From assembly GCA_963730165.1 (NCBI GenBank), contig CAVSQS010000003.1, positions 310,001-374,000 of the forward strand: a DNA stretch of 64,000 bases, given 5' to 3'. This DNA is from DASSQJ01 sp963730165. Lineage in GTDB: Bacteria; Actinomycetota; Actinomycetes; Actinomycetales; Dermatophilaceae. Of the stretch, positions 1-8,986 are shown piece by piece. The position numbers and the translations under genes were made by a program. The notes beneath the pieces were generated by a model. That model saw only the letters and a program-made list of their open reading frames with translations, did no database searches and was not told where the DNA came from. Within the stretch, counting starts at the first letter, position 1, and every line of letters starts with the position of its first letter.

Positions 1-1386
1 ATGGACATCGAGGTATTCGTCACCCCCGGCCTCGGGGACAACAGCTTCCTCCTGACCTCCGGCGACGAGGCGGTGATCGTGGATCCGCAGCGCGACGCGT
101 GGCGGTTCCTCGACGCGGCCGACAAGCGCGGCGCCAGGGTGCGGGCCGTGCTCGAGACGCACGTGCACAACGACTACATCTCCGGCGCCCATGAGGTCCG
201 CGACGCCCACGGCGCCCGCCTCTATCTGCCCGCCGACGGGGGCTACGAGTTCGACCACGTCGGCTCCCGCGAGGGCGAGGAGCTGACGGTCGGCGACCTG
301 CGGCTCGTGGCCATCGACACGCCGGGGCACACCTTCGAGCACATCGCCTGGCTCGTCTACGAGGGCGGGTCCGACCAGCCCTCCGCCGTGTTCAGCGGAG
401 GCTCGCTCCTGGTCGGCAGCGCCGGCCGCACCGACCTGCTCGGCCCGGACCACACCGCCGCGCTCACCAAGCACCAGTACGAGACGGTGCAGCGGCTCAA
501 GGGCCTGCCCGAGGGCGTGCAGCTGCTCCCGACGCACGGCGCGGGGAGCTTCTGCGTCTCGTCGATGCCGTCGACCTCGCGGACGAGCACCCTCGGTGCG
601 GAGTTCAGGACCAACGACATGGTCCTCGCGACCTCGCCGGAGGAGTTCGAGGGCGAGCTGACCGGCGAGCTCATGGCCTACCCGGCGTACTACCCCTACA
701 TGGCCCCGATCAACCGCACCGGTGTCCCCGTGCTCCGCGGCACCCCGCAGATCCCGGTCGTGTCCGCCGACGACGTGGCCGCGGCGGTCGAGCGCGGCGT
801 CACCGTCGTCGACGCCCGCGGCCGTGACGAGTTCGCCGCGTCGCACATCCCGGGTTCGCTCAACATCGAGCTCAACTCCGGGTTCGGCAGCTACGTCGGC
901 TGGGTCCTGCCGTTCGGGTCCGCGACGGTGCTCGTCCTCCCCGAGGACGAGGGTGCCGCCGCCGAGGCCGCGACCCAGCTGCTCCGCATCGGCTGGCCGA
1001 TGCCCGACGGCGTCCTCGACGGTGGTGTCGAGGCGTGGGCCGCCTCCGGCCGCCCCACCGGCTCCTACGCGACGGCGTCGCCCCAGGAGCTCTGCGACGC
1101 GTTGTCGGGTGAGGAGCCGCCGCACGTCCTCGACGTCCGCCAGCCGCTGGAGTGGAAGTGGGGCACCATCCCCGGCAGCCAGACGCTCTTCGCCTCCGAC
1201 CTGCCCGGCCGTGAGGACGAGGTGCCCACCGACCGCCCGGTCTACATCGTCTGCTCCAACGGCCACCGGGCCGCCATCGCCGCGAGCCTGCTCGACGGCA
1301 AGGGTCCCGAGCCGGTGCTCGTCGGCGACGGCGGGGTCGGCGAGGTGCTCCGGATGTGCCGGGAGCGGCAGGCGGTCGACGCCTGA
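1..1386 (+). CDS. MBL-fold hydrolase fused to two rhodanese domains (persulfide dioxygenase-like)
   Basis: 461 aa. The N-terminal half (about residues 1-240) is a metallo-beta-lactamase fold with the metal motif THVHNDY at residues 53-59 and a second conserved histidine in DTPGHTFEH. Two rhodanese-like domains follow (about 255-350 and 355-455). The last carries the catalytic loop with a cysteine in IVCSNGHRA. Proteins of this architecture oxidise or transfer persulfide sulfur in the cytoplasm (family knowledge). The first rhodanese-like domain has no obvious active-site cysteine (LVLPEDEG at that position), so it is probably structural. The gene begins at the first base of the window, so upstream codons cannot be excluded. 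Confidence 0.85.
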   Translation: MDIEVFVTPGLGDNSFLLTSGDEAVIVDPQRDAWRFLDAADKRGARVRAVLETHVHNDYISGAHEVRDAHGARLYLPADGGYEFDHVGSREGEELTVGDLRLVAIDTPGHTFEHIAWLVYEGGSDQPSAVFSGGSLLVGSAGRTDLLGPDHTAALTKHQYETVQRLKGLPEGVQLLPTHGAGSFCVSSMPSTSRTSTLGAEFRTNDMVLATSPEEFEGELTGELMAYPAYYPYMAPINRTGVPVLRGTPQIPVVSADDVAAAVERGVTVVDARGRDEFAASHIPGSLNIELNSGFGSYVGWVLPFGSATVLVLPEDEGAAAEAATQLLRIGWPMPDGVLDGGVEAWAASGRPTGSYATASPQELCDALSGEEPPHVLDVRQPLEWKWGTIPGSQTLFASDLPGREDEVPTDRPVYIVCSNGHRAAIAASLLDGKGPEPVLVGDGGVGEVLRMCRERQAVDA

Positions 1387-1427
1387 CCTGCCCGGGGCGG
1401 CGGCTACCGGCCGGTAGCCTGCAGGGC

Positions 1428-1895
1428 GTGGACACCTACGCCCTCTACCGCCGGCTCGCCGCCGCCCCCGGGGGGCGCCGCGTGTTCTCCGTGCTCTTCG
1501 CCCGGAAGGCGCCGTACTTCCGCACCGTGCGCCCGCACGTGCGCGACGTCCGGCCGCACCGGGCCGAGGTCGTGGTGCCCAAGCGCCGCTCGGTCGAGAA
1601 CCACATCGGCACGGTGCACGCCATCGCCGTGTGCAACGGCCTCGAGGCCGCGATGGGCCTGCTCGCCGAGGCGACCACCCCGCGGGGACACCGCTGGATC
1701 CCCAAGGGCATGGAGGTCGCCTACCTCGCGAAGTCGACGACGGACCTGCTCTGCGTCGCCGCGACCGACCCGTAGGACTGGCAGGCGGCCCCGCGGGCGA
1801 CGTGCCGGTGCGGGTGAGTGCGCTGCGCACCGACGGCGTCGTCGTCGTCGAGGGCAGTCATCACGATCTACGTCAGCGAGCGACCGGCGCGCTGA
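1428..1895 (+). pseudogene. DUF4442 hotdog-fold thioesterase, frame-disrupted
   Basis: Starts at GTG 1428, with TAGCCT at 1415-1420 seven nt upstream. The first 115 codons read as a DUF4442/YiiD-type hotdog protein (RSVENHIGTVHAIAVCNG and WIPKGMEVAYLAKS are typical) and stop at TAG 1773. The expected C-terminus continues out of frame: GDVPVRVSALRTDGVVVVEG in another frame, then ITIYVSERPAR back in the original frame, ending at TGA 1893-1895. Two compensating shifts plus a stop separate the pieces. The 3' end overlaps the convergent phosphatase gene by 28 bp, and that gene is disrupted in the same stretch. Sequencing or assembly error is as likely as genuine decay. The family assignment is firm; functional status is not. 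Confidence 0.7.
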
Positions 1896-2698
1896 GGGCG
1901 TCGCTCAGGGCCGACGGTGAGGCGCGCGCGGAGGCGGCCGACCTCGTCGGCATCACCAGCCCTGGGCGCGCAGCCAGCCCGCCGCACCTCCCCAGTGACT
2001 CGGCGAGCGCGTCGAGCACGCGGACGACGACGTCTCGGCCCGCGGCGTCTGGTCGTCGACGTGCTCCTCGCGCAGCACCGGGCCGTAGGCGTCGCGGGGG
2101 AGGAGCCGACCCGATGATCGCCTCGATCCGATCGGCGCTGAGCACGTAGTCGGCGACGATCTCCTCCCGCGGAACGCCCGCGACCTCGAGCGCGAGAGCG
2201 ACCACCGTCCCGGTGCGGTCCTTGCCGGCCGCGCAGTGGACGACGACCGCACCTCGGGCCTCGGCCACGATCGCGCAGTGCCGCCGAGACCGAGTCGGGC
2301 CGCTTGTCGAGGTAGCCGAGGTAGTGCTCGGCCCAGAAGGCGTGGTCCTTGGGTGCACGGTTGCCGGCCTCGCGCACGAGGAGCGCGCGGCGGGCGACCT
2401 CCTCGGCGGAGCGGGCCCGGTGCTCGGTGGCCAGCGAGTGGTGGTGGTGGGCCAGCGACTCCACGCGCCGCAGCGGGCCGGGACCCTCGAGGTGCACCTC
2501 GGTCTCGGAGCGCAGGTCGACGATGTCGGTGACACCGAGCTCGTCGACGAGGCGGGCGACGTCGGCGTCGCTGAGGTCCTGGAGGTTGTCGGACCGGATG
2601 AGGCGACCGCTCACGGTCCGGCCGCCGCCGCGGGTGGGCAGGCCGCCGACGTCACGCATGTTGACGAGGCCGTCGAGGTCGATCCAGCGGTCGGTCAC
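1868..2698 (-). pseudogene. Tyrosine-protein phosphatase (SIW14/PtpB-like), multiple frameshifts
   Basis: Starts at GTG 2698 (VTDRWIDLDGLVNMRDVGG, the typical N-terminus of bacterial tyrosine/serine phosphatases). The frame runs to about 2273, then moves. The active-site loop VVVHCAAGKDRTGT (Cys-X5-Arg) lies in a second frame, the following RLLPRDAYGPVLREEHVDD in a third, and later pieces alternate between frames until a stop at 1868. At least four or five shifts occur within 400 bp, yet conserved family sequence is retained throughout and no internal stops appear in the stitched reading. That argues for local sequence error more than long decay. If intact it would be a cytoplasmic dual-specificity-type phosphatase of about 276 aa. 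Confidence 0.7.
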
Positions 2699-2758
2699 CG
2701 GGTCATCGTAGGTCGGGTGGATGGCCGCCGATGAACCGGCGGGTGACACCATGGCGAC

Positions 2759-3979
2759 GTGCCACGACTGCCCGACGGCGACCCCGCCCCCGATTCCGGG
2801 GCGCTGCCCGAGGAGGCGGTGGCCTCGCTCGGGTCGGTCCCTTTCGGCATCTACCTGCACGTGCCCTTCTGCACGGTGCGCTGCGGCTACTGCGACTTCA
2901 ACACCTACACGCTGACCGAGCTCGGGCCCGGGGCCTCGACCCGGGACTTCGCCGCGACGGCCCTTCGTGAGCTCGACCTCGCGGCCGCAGTGCTGGGCGA
3001 CCGGGTGCCCGAGGTTGCGAGCGTGTTCGTCGGTGGGGGGACGCCGACCCTGCTCCCGGCCGCCGACCTCCTGCGTCTCCTCGACGGCGTCCGCAGCCGC
3101 TTCGGCCTCGTGACCGGAGCGGAGGTGACGACCGAGGCCAACCCCGACTCGGTGACGCCGGCATCGCTCGACGAGCTCGCCGCCGGAGGGGTCACCAGGG
3201 TCAGCATCGGCATGCAGTCGGCCGTGCCCCACGTGCTCGCGACCCTCGACCGCACCCACGACCGGGCACGGGTCGGTGCGGCGGTCGCGGCGGCGAGGGC
3301 CGCCGGGCTCGGGACGAGCGTCGACCTCATCTACGGCACGCCGGGGGAGTCACTCGAGGACTGGCGCACCAGCCTCGAGGCGGTCGTCGACCTCGGCCCC
3401 GACCACGTGTCCGCGTATGCGCTCGTCGTCGAGGAGGGCACCCGCATGGCGGGGCAGGTGCGGCGCGGCGAGCTGCCCGCGCCCGACCCGGACGACGAGG
3501 CCGACAAGTACGAGCTGGCCGAGCAGGTCCTCTCCGCGGCCGGCTACGCCTGGTACGAGGTGAGCAACTGGGCCCGCTCGCCCCGGGACCGCTGCCGGCA
3601 CAACGAGGGCTACTGGCGTGGGGACGACTGGTGGGGGGTCGGGCCCGGCGCACACAGCCACGTGGGCGGCGTGCGCTGGTGGAACGTCAAGCACCCCCGG
3701 GCCTATGCGGGGCGGCTCGGCGCGGGCCGCTCGCCGGCCGCCGGGCGCGAGCGGCTCACCCCGGAGCAGCAGCACGACGAGGCCGTCCTCCTCGGCGTCC
3801 GGCTCCGCGAGGGACTCGACCTGGCGGTCCTCGACGACGCCGGGCGAGCCGCCGTGGCCGGACTGGTCGCCGACGGCCTGCTCGACGCGGCGGCAGTCGC
3901 CGGTGACCGTCGGGCCGTGCTCACCCTGCGTGGGCGCCTGCTCGCCGACACGGCCGTGCGCCGGCTGCTCGGCCTCTGA
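2759..3979 (+). CDS. hemW: HemW, radical SAM coproporphyrinogen III oxidase-like heme chaperone
   Basis: 406 aa. The radical SAM cluster motif CTVRCGYC places the three Fe-S cysteines at residues 38, 42 and 45. VFVGGGTPT, TEANPDSV and SIGMQS follow as in HemW/HemN proteins. The absence of an extra N-terminal cysteine and the overall length fit HemW (a heme-binding chaperone) better than true HemN. GTG at 2759 is the earliest start that keeps the family N-terminus. In actinobacteria hemW commonly precedes hrcA-dnaJ, as it does here across two opposite-strand genes. It is convergent with the DUF4870 gene, whose stop lies 30 bp downstream. Confidence 0.92.
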   Translation: MPRLPDGDPAPDSGALPEEAVASLGSVPFGIYLHVPFCTVRCGYCDFNTYTLTELGPGASTRDFAATALRELDLAAAVLGDRVPEVASVFVGGGTPTLLPAADLLRLLDGVRSRFGLVTGAEVTTEANPDSVTPASLDELAAGGVTRVSIGMQSAVPHVLATLDRTHDRARVGAAVAAARAAGLGTSVDLIYGTPGESLEDWRTSLEAVVDLGPDHVSAYALVVEEGTRMAGQVRRGELPAPDPDDEADKYELAEQVLSAAGYAWYEVSNWARSPRDRCRHNEGYWRGDDWWGVGPGAHSHVGGVRWWNVKHPRAYAGRLGAGRSPAAGRERLTPEQQHDEAVLLGVRLREGLDLAVLDDAGRAAVAGLVADGLLDAAAVAGDRRAVLTLRGRLLADTAVRRLLGL

Positions 3980-4009
3980 GGGCGGGCGGCCGGCGCACGA
4001 GCGACGGTG

Positions 4010-4630
4010 TCAGCTGACGAACTTCGGGGTCAGCGGCGGGTCGTACCACTCACCGTTGTTCGCCTTGATCATCCCGATGACGTGGACGACCACGGCGAAC
4101 ACCCAGGCGGCGGCGAAGGTGACGAAGCCGATGAGCACGAACATCAGCGGGAACGAGATGAGGAAGACGATCCCGACGATGATCTGGATGTTGAGGGCGT
4201 TGGCCGTGTGCGCCCGCACGAAGGGGCCGCGGTCCTTGAAGACCAGGTACATGATCAGGGCAGCGACGAAGCTGAGCAGCCCCGCGCTGATCACGGTCGC
4301 CGCGAGCGCGACGCCGTGCGCGGCCATGCCGGTCGTCCGCTCGTCCTGCGGTGACATCGGCGGGCCCCCGGCCGGCCCGTAGCCGGTCGCGGTGGGCGCC
4401 GGGTACTGCTGCGGTGCGGCGGGCTGCTGGACGGGGTACTGCGCCTCGGGCGCGGCGTACGACGGGTCCGAGGGCGGCGGGGGCGGGGGGGCCTCCTGCG
4501 TGGGCTGGGCGGGCGGTGCGGGAGCGGTCGGCTCGTCGACGGGGGCGTCGGCGGTGGTGGGCTCGTCCGGGGTGCCGGCGACGCTGGTCTCGTCGCGGGG
4601 CTCCTCGGGGCGGGGAGTGGTGTCACTCAT
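4010..4630 (-). CDS. DUF4870 membrane protein with proline-rich N-terminus
   Basis: 206 aa. The first 100 residues are low-complexity Pro/Ala/Glu/Gln with a run of prolines and are probably disordered and cytoplasmic. Residues about 110-200 carry the DUF4870/Tic20-like module: three or four hydrophobic segments containing VFKDRGPFVRAHTANALN and a C-terminal IKANNGEWYDPPLTPKFV. An upstream in-frame ATG exists at 4666. The start at 4630 is preferred because GGAGGG lies eight nt ahead of it. The function of the family is unknown; members are small integral membrane proteins, often with such proline-rich tails. Confidence 0.85.
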   Translation of the reverse strand: MSDTTPRPEEPRDETSVAGTPDEPTTADAPVDEPTAPAPPAQPTQEAPPPPPPSDPSYAAPEAQYPVQQPAAPQQYPAPTATGYGPAGGPPMSPQDERTTGMAAHGVALAATVISAGLLSFVAALIMYLVFKDRGPFVRAHTANALNIQIIVGIVFLISFPLMFVLIGFVTFAAAWVFAVVVHVIGMIKANNGEWYDPPLTPKFVS

Positions 4631-4783
4631 GGGGTATCCCTCCTGTGGTCTTCCCCCATCAAACACCCCGCCGCGGTGTGCGCACAGCCGGTTCCGGGGT
4701 GGTTCCGGGTCGGCGTCGGGGTCCGCTCAGGGTCGACCCCGAGCGGATGTCGGTGTGGTCCCGGCCGGTGGGCCGGCGGCGGG

Positions 4784-5659
4784 TCACGCCGGGGCGGTGA
4801 CGAAGTCGATGAGCTCCTCGACGCGGCCGAGCAGCTCCGGCTCGAGGTCGGTCCACGACTCCACGCGCGAGAGCACCCGCCGCCACGCCCGGGCGAGGTC
4901 GGCCTGGGTGGCGTGCGGCCACCCGAGGTGCTCGCACACCCCCTCCTTCCACGGGGTCCCCCGGGGCACCACGGGCCACGCGGCCATCCCGAGCCGCTGC
5001 GGTTTCACCGACTGCCAGACGTCGACGTAGGGATGGCCGACGACGAGGACGTGCTCGGCCCACGGGCGCAGCGCCCGCACCTCCTGCACGACCCGGGTCT
5101 CCTTCGACCCCGGCACGAGGTGGTCGACGAGCACCCCCATCCGACGGCCGGGGCCCGGCGCGAAGTCGCGGACGGCAGCGGCGAGGTCGTCGACGCCGCC
5201 GAGCATCTCGACGACGACTCCCTCGACCCGCAGGTCGGCGCCCCAGACCTTCTCGACGAGCTCGGCGTCGTGCCGGCCCTCGACGACGATCCGCGAGCCC
5301 CGGGCCGTCCTGGCCCGCCGGCCGTGGACGGCCCGAGACCCGCTCGCGGTCCGCGACGCCGCGGCCCTCGAGGCGGCGAGGCGAGCGGCCTCGGCGGCGC
5401 GTGGGGGGACGAGGGTGACCGGCGAGCCGTCGACGAGGAAGCCGGGCCCGAGCCGGAAGCCCCGGGTTCGGCCGCGTCGGTCCTCGAGGTGGACCACGTG
5501 CACGCCACCGGCCTTCTCGACCCGCACGACCGCGCCGCACCACCCGGACTCGACGTCCTCGACGACGGTTCCGGGCTCCGCCGGCAGCTCGGTCGAGCGG
5601 CCTCGCGGCGGCCTGCGCCAGTCCCCGCCGAGGACGTCCGCTCCATACCTGTCGACCAC
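4784..5659 (-). CDS. DUF3097 family protein
   Basis: 291 aa from GTG 5659. The N-terminus VVDRYGADVLGGDWRRP and later GRHDAELVEKVWG, LVDHLVPGSKE and VGHPYVDVWQSVKP are the conserved blocks of actinobacterial DUF3097, a family of unknown function with a TOPRIM-like flavour in its central part (E/D-rich VVVEG-type motif). TAGCCT lies at 5667-5672 on the minus strand, seven nt before the start, suggesting a leaderless mRNA. The gene is divergent from hrcA, with 280 bp between the two starts. In-frame codons continue upstream without family similarity. Confidence 0.85.
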   Translation of the reverse strand: MVDRYGADVLGGDWRRPPRGRSTELPAEPGTVVEDVESGWCGAVVRVEKAGGVHVVHLEDRRGRTRGFRLGPGFLVDGSPVTLVPPRAAEAARLAASRAAASRTASGSRAVHGRRARTARGSRIVVEGRHDAELVEKVWGADLRVEGVVVEMLGGVDDLAAAVRDFAPGPGRRMGVLVDHLVPGSKETRVVQEVRALRPWAEHVLVVGHPYVDVWQSVKPQRLGMAAWPVVPRGTPWKEGVCEHLGWPHATQADLARAWRRVLSRVESWTDLEPELLGRVEELIDFVTAPA

Positions 5660-5834
5660 GGCGGCGAGGCTAGCCCGCGCCGACCCGGCGGGGTGGGTGG
5701 CGCGCCGCCGGCGACCGACGGGCGGCGAGGAGTCCGCCACCGGCGGGGTCGAGGCCCCCGTGTCGCTACGGGCCCGAGACCCCCGGGGAGGTCCGATCGG
5801 GCGGGCTCGGGTCTGCGCCGGCGATCGCGTAGAA

Positions 5835-5861
5835 TTGGCACTCGGAGCGCGTGAGTGCCAG
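5835..5861 (+). promoter_or_regulatory. CIRCE operator (HrcA binding site)
   Basis: TTGGCACTC, nine bases, GAGTGCCAG: the CIRCE inverted repeat with the canonical 9-bp spacer and only one outer mismatch from TTAGCACTC/GAGTGCTAA. It overlaps a -10-like TAGAAT at 5830-5835 and lies 78 bp upstream of hrcA. HrcA probably represses its own hrcA-dnaJ transcript here, as in other Gram-positive bacteria. Confidence 0.92.
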
Positions 5862-5939
5862 CAGATCGGCCCCCGCTCGTGCTGCCCGCGCCCGCGACCC
5901 CGTCCCGCCCGAGCCGACGACCGGAGGTGACCCGTACCG

Positions 5940-6968
5940 ATGAGTGAGGACCGTCGCCTGCGCGTGCTGCGCGCCATCGTCCAGGACTACGTGGAGACCT
6001 CGGAACCGGTCGGCTCCAAGGCACTGCTGGAGCGCCACCAGCTCGGGGTGTCGGCCGCGACCGTCCGCAACGACATGGCCGCCCTCGAGGAGGAGGGGCT
6101 CATCGCCGCCCCCCACACGAGCGCCGGACGGGTCCCCACCGACGCCGGCTACCGCCTGTTCGTCGACCGGCTCTCCCAGATCAAGCCGATGACGGGCGCC
6201 GAGCAGCGCGCCATCCGGCAGTTCCTCGAGACCGCGGTCGACCTCGACGACGTCGTCGACCGCACCGTCCGGCTGCTCGCCTCCCTGACCCACCAGGTCG
6301 CCGTCGTCCAGTACCCGTCCCTGTCCCGGTCGTCGGTCCGCCACGTCGAGCTCGTCCCGATCGGCGGCAACCGTCTGCTCGTCGTCCTCATCACGACGAC
6401 CGGCCGGGTCGAGCAGCGTGTCGTCGACGTCGGTGCCGACCTGCTCACCGACGAGGGCGAGAAGGCACTGGCCCGGGTCCGCGGCGAGCTCAACACGGCG
6501 ACGTCGGGCCGCACCCTCGCCGACGCCTCGGCCGAGCTCGACTCGGTGCCCGACCGGCTCGACCCCTCACTGCGCGACCTCGTCCGCTCGGTGTCCGCGG
6601 CGCTCGCCGACTGCCTCGTCGAGGAGCGCGAGGAGCGGGTCGTCCTGGCCGGCACCGCGAACCTGGCCCGGAACGCCGACTTCACCACGAGCATCGGTCC
6701 GGTGCTCGAGGCCCTCGAGGAGCACGTCGTGCTGCTCAAGCTGCTCGGTACCGTGGCCGAGCAGGACGCCGGCGTCGCGGTCCGGATCGGCCACGAGAAC
6801 CCCTACGCGGGCCTGCGGTCGACCTCGATGGTGACGACCGGCTACGGCGCCGGCGACGACCTCGTCGCCGGGCTCGGGGTCGTCGGCCCGACCCGTATGG
6901 ACTACCCGACGACGATGGCCGCGGTGCGTGCCGTCGCCACGTACGTCTCCCGCATCCTCGCCGACTGA
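5940..6968 (+). CDS. hrcA: Heat-inducible transcription repressor HrcA
   Basis: 342 aa. The N-terminal winged helix includes the YVETSEPVGSKAL and VSAATVRNDMAALEEEGLI blocks, and the HTSAGRVPTDAGYRLFVD signature follows. The C-terminal GAF-like domain ends with DYPTTMAAVRAVATYVSRIL, also typical. The ATG at 5940 has GGAGGTGA ten nt upstream. HrcA binds CIRCE and represses class I heat-shock genes; the operator at 5835-5861 implies autoregulation together with dnaJ, which starts 38 bp after the stop. Confidence 0.97.
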   Translation: MSEDRRLRVLRAIVQDYVETSEPVGSKALLERHQLGVSAATVRNDMAALEEEGLIAAPHTSAGRVPTDAGYRLFVDRLSQIKPMTGAEQRAIRQFLETAVDLDDVVDRTVRLLASLTHQVAVVQYPSLSRSSVRHVELVPIGGNRLLVVLITTTGRVEQRVVDVGADLLTDEGEKALARVRGELNTATSGRTLADASAELDSVPDRLDPSLRDLVRSVSAALADCLVEEREERVVLAGTANLARNADFTTSIGPVLEALEEHVVLLKLLGTVAEQDAGVAVRIGHENPYAGLRSTSMVTTGYGAGDDLVAGLGVVGPTRMDYPTTMAAVRAVATYVSRILAD

Positions 6969-7006
6969 CGGCGACCGACTCCCACCTGCCGGAGGACCCA
7001 CCGACC

Positions 7007-8134
7007 GTGAACGACTACTACGCCGACCTCGGCATCGCCCGCGACGCCTCCGCGGAGGAGGTCAAGAAGGCCTACCGCCGCGCCGCCCGGCGCCTGCACC
7101 CGGACGTCAACCCGGGGCCCGAGGCCGAGGAGCAGTTCAAGAAGGTCTCCCAGGCCTACGACGTCCTCTCCGACCCCGACAAGCGCCGCAACTACGACAT
7201 GGGCGCCGACCCGTACGCCGACGGCGCCGCGGGCTTCGGGCAGGGATTCTCCTTCAGCGACATCATGGACGCCTTCTTCGGTGCCGGCGCCGCGGGTGCC
7301 GCCCGGGGGCCCCGTTCGAGGCGCACCCGCGGGCAGGACGCGCTCGTCCGTCTCGACGTCGACCTCGGCGACGCCGTCTTCGGGGCGCAGAAGGAGCTGA
7401 CGATCGACACCGCCGTCGCGTGCGGGACGTGCCACGGCGACGGCATGCAGCCCGGGACGTCGATGCGCACGTGTGACGTCTGCGGCGGCCGCGGCGAGGT
7501 CCAGCAGGTCCAGCGCAGCTTCCTCGGCCAGGTCATGACGACCCGGCCCTGCATGACGTGCCAGGGCTTCGGCCAGATCATCACCAACCCCTGCTACGAG
7601 TGCTCGGGCGACGGGCGGGTCCGTACGCGTCGCACCCTGACCCTCAAGGTCCCGGCGGGCGTCGACACCGGGACCCGGATCCAGCTCGCGGGGGAGGGGG
7701 AGGTCGGCCACGGGGCCGGTCCGGCCGGTGACCTCTACGTCGAGGTGGCGGTCAACCGCCACCCGGTCTTCCAGCGTCGCGGCGACGACCTCCACGCGAC
7801 GGTCGAGGTGCCCATGACGGCGGCCGCCCTCGGCGCCACTCTGGCGATGGACACCTTCGACGGCCCGCAGGAGCTCGACCTGCGGCGCGGCACCCAGTCG
7901 GGCGACACGATCACCCTGCGGGGTCTCGGCGTCACCCACCTGCGCGGGCAGGGCCGCGGAGACGTCGTCGTCCACGCCCTGGTCCAGACCCCGACCAGGC
8001 TGGACCCCGAGCAGGAGGAGCTCCTCCGCCAGCTCGCCAAGGTCCGCGGCGAGGAGCGCCCCGAGGGTCGCGTCGCGAGCCCGGGTGAGGGGTCGCTCTT
8101 CGGCAAGCTCCGCGACGCCTTCAAGGCCCGCTGA
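7007..8134 (+). CDS. dnaJ: Molecular chaperone DnaJ
   Basis: 375 aa from GTG 7007, preceded by GGAGGA. The order is J-domain with HPD at residues 31-33, a Gly-rich linker (about 65-105), and a zinc domain with four CxxCxGxG-type repeats (CGTCHGDG, CDVCGGRG, CMTCQGFG, CYECSGDG). The C-terminal substrate-binding domains follow. This is the hrcA-linked copy (DnaJ2 type) and acts with DnaK and GrpE in the cytoplasm. It is co-transcribed with hrcA and followed after 12 bp by rsmE. Confidence 0.97.
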   Translation: MNDYYADLGIARDASAEEVKKAYRRAARRLHPDVNPGPEAEEQFKKVSQAYDVLSDPDKRRNYDMGADPYADGAAGFGQGFSFSDIMDAFFGAGAAGAARGPRSRRTRGQDALVRLDVDLGDAVFGAQKELTIDTAVACGTCHGDGMQPGTSMRTCDVCGGRGEVQQVQRSFLGQVMTTRPCMTCQGFGQIITNPCYECSGDGRVRTRRTLTLKVPAGVDTGTRIQLAGEGEVGHGAGPAGDLYVEVAVNRHPVFQRRGDDLHATVEVPMTAAALGATLAMDTFDGPQELDLRRGTQSGDTITLRGLGVTHLRGQGRGDVVVHALVQTPTRLDPEQEELLRQLAKVRGEERPEGRVASPGEGSLFGKLRDAFKAR

Positions 8135-8146
8135 CCGGCGCGGCGG

Positions 8147-8890
8147 ATGACGCTCCCGCTCTACCTCGTCGCCCCCGACCTGCTCGCCGCCGCGGACCGG
8201 GGCACGGTGCTCGTCCTCGACGGCTCGGAGGGGCGGCACGCGGCGACGGTCCGCCGCACCCGCGTGGGGGAGTGGCTCGAGCTGGCCGACGGTGCCGGCA
8301 CCCGTGCCCGCGTCGAGGTGCTCGGGGTCGGTCAGGGCACGCTCGACCTGCGTGTCGACGCGGTGTCGCACGAGCCCGGGCCCGACCCGCGCCTGGTCCT
8401 GGTCCAGGCCCTCGCCAAGGGCGAGCGTGACGAGCAGGCCGTCGAGGCCGCGACGGAGTGCGGGGTCGACGAGGTGCTGCCGTGGCAGGCCGCCCGCTGC
8501 GTCGTCCAGTGGCGCGGCGAGCGCGGCGAGCGGTCACGCCGCAAGTGGGACGCGGTGCTCCTCGCGGCGACGAAGCAGTCCCGCCGCGCCCGCCGCCCGG
8601 TGCTCGGGCCCACCGTGAGCACGTCCGACCTGGTGCGGCGGTGCGCACAGGCCGCGGCGGTCTTCGTCCTCCACGAGGACGCCGCCACCCCGCTGGCGTC
8701 GGTGGACCTCCCGGAGCGGGGTGACCTCCTCCTCGTCGTCGGGCCGGAGGGTGGCATCGCCCCGGACGAGGTCGAGCAGCTCGCCGCCGCCGGCGCGGTG
8801 CCCGTGCGGCTCGGGCCGACCGTCCTGCGGTCCTCGAGCGCCGGCCCCGCGGCCCTGGCGGTCGTCAGCGCCCGGACCCGGTGGCGCTGA
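8147..8890 (+). CDS. rsmE: 16S rRNA (uracil(1498)-N(3))-methyltransferase RsmE
   Basis: 247 aa. A PUA-like N-terminal domain (GRHAATVRRTRVGEW) precedes a SPOUT methyltransferase domain with the knot motifs LLVVGPEGGIAPDEVEQL and VRLGPTVLRSSSAGPAAL. It methylates U1498 of 16S rRNA using SAM. Position directly behind hrcA-dnaJ is conserved in actinobacteria. ATG 8147 lies 12 bp after the dnaJ stop. Confidence 0.95.
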   Translation: MTLPLYLVAPDLLAAADRGTVLVLDGSEGRHAATVRRTRVGEWLELADGAGTRARVEVLGVGQGTLDLRVDAVSHEPGPDPRLVLVQALAKGERDEQAVEAATECGVDEVLPWQAARCVVQWRGERGERSRRKWDAVLLAATKQSRRARRPVLGPTVSTSDLVRRCAQAAAVFVLHEDAATPLASVDLPERGDLLLVVGPEGGIAPDEVEQLAAAGAVPVRLGPTVLRSSSAGPAALAVVSARTRWR

Positions 8891-8941
8891 GCCGCCCCGA
8901 CGACCAGAGGGGCTCGGTGTCGGCGCCACCGTCGCGGTGCA

Positions 8942-8965
8942 GCTCTTCGTCGACGTCCGAAGAGC
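8942..8965 (+). terminator. Hairpin after rsmE
   Basis: Perfect 8-bp inverted repeat GCTCTTCG / CGAAGAGC around an 8-nt loop. CCACC upstream and GGTGG downstream can extend the stem. There is no T-tract. It sits in the only sizeable gap between rsmE and the HIT gene and could end the hrcA-dnaJ-rsmE transcript. Confidence 0.45.
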
Positions 8966-8986
8966 GGCGGTGGCTAGGGTCGGGTC

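Noticed and set aside
1868..3259. 463-codon minus-strand frame spanning hemW's 5' half
   Set aside because: Only the part from 2698 downward has phosphatase similarity; the rest is antisense to hemW.
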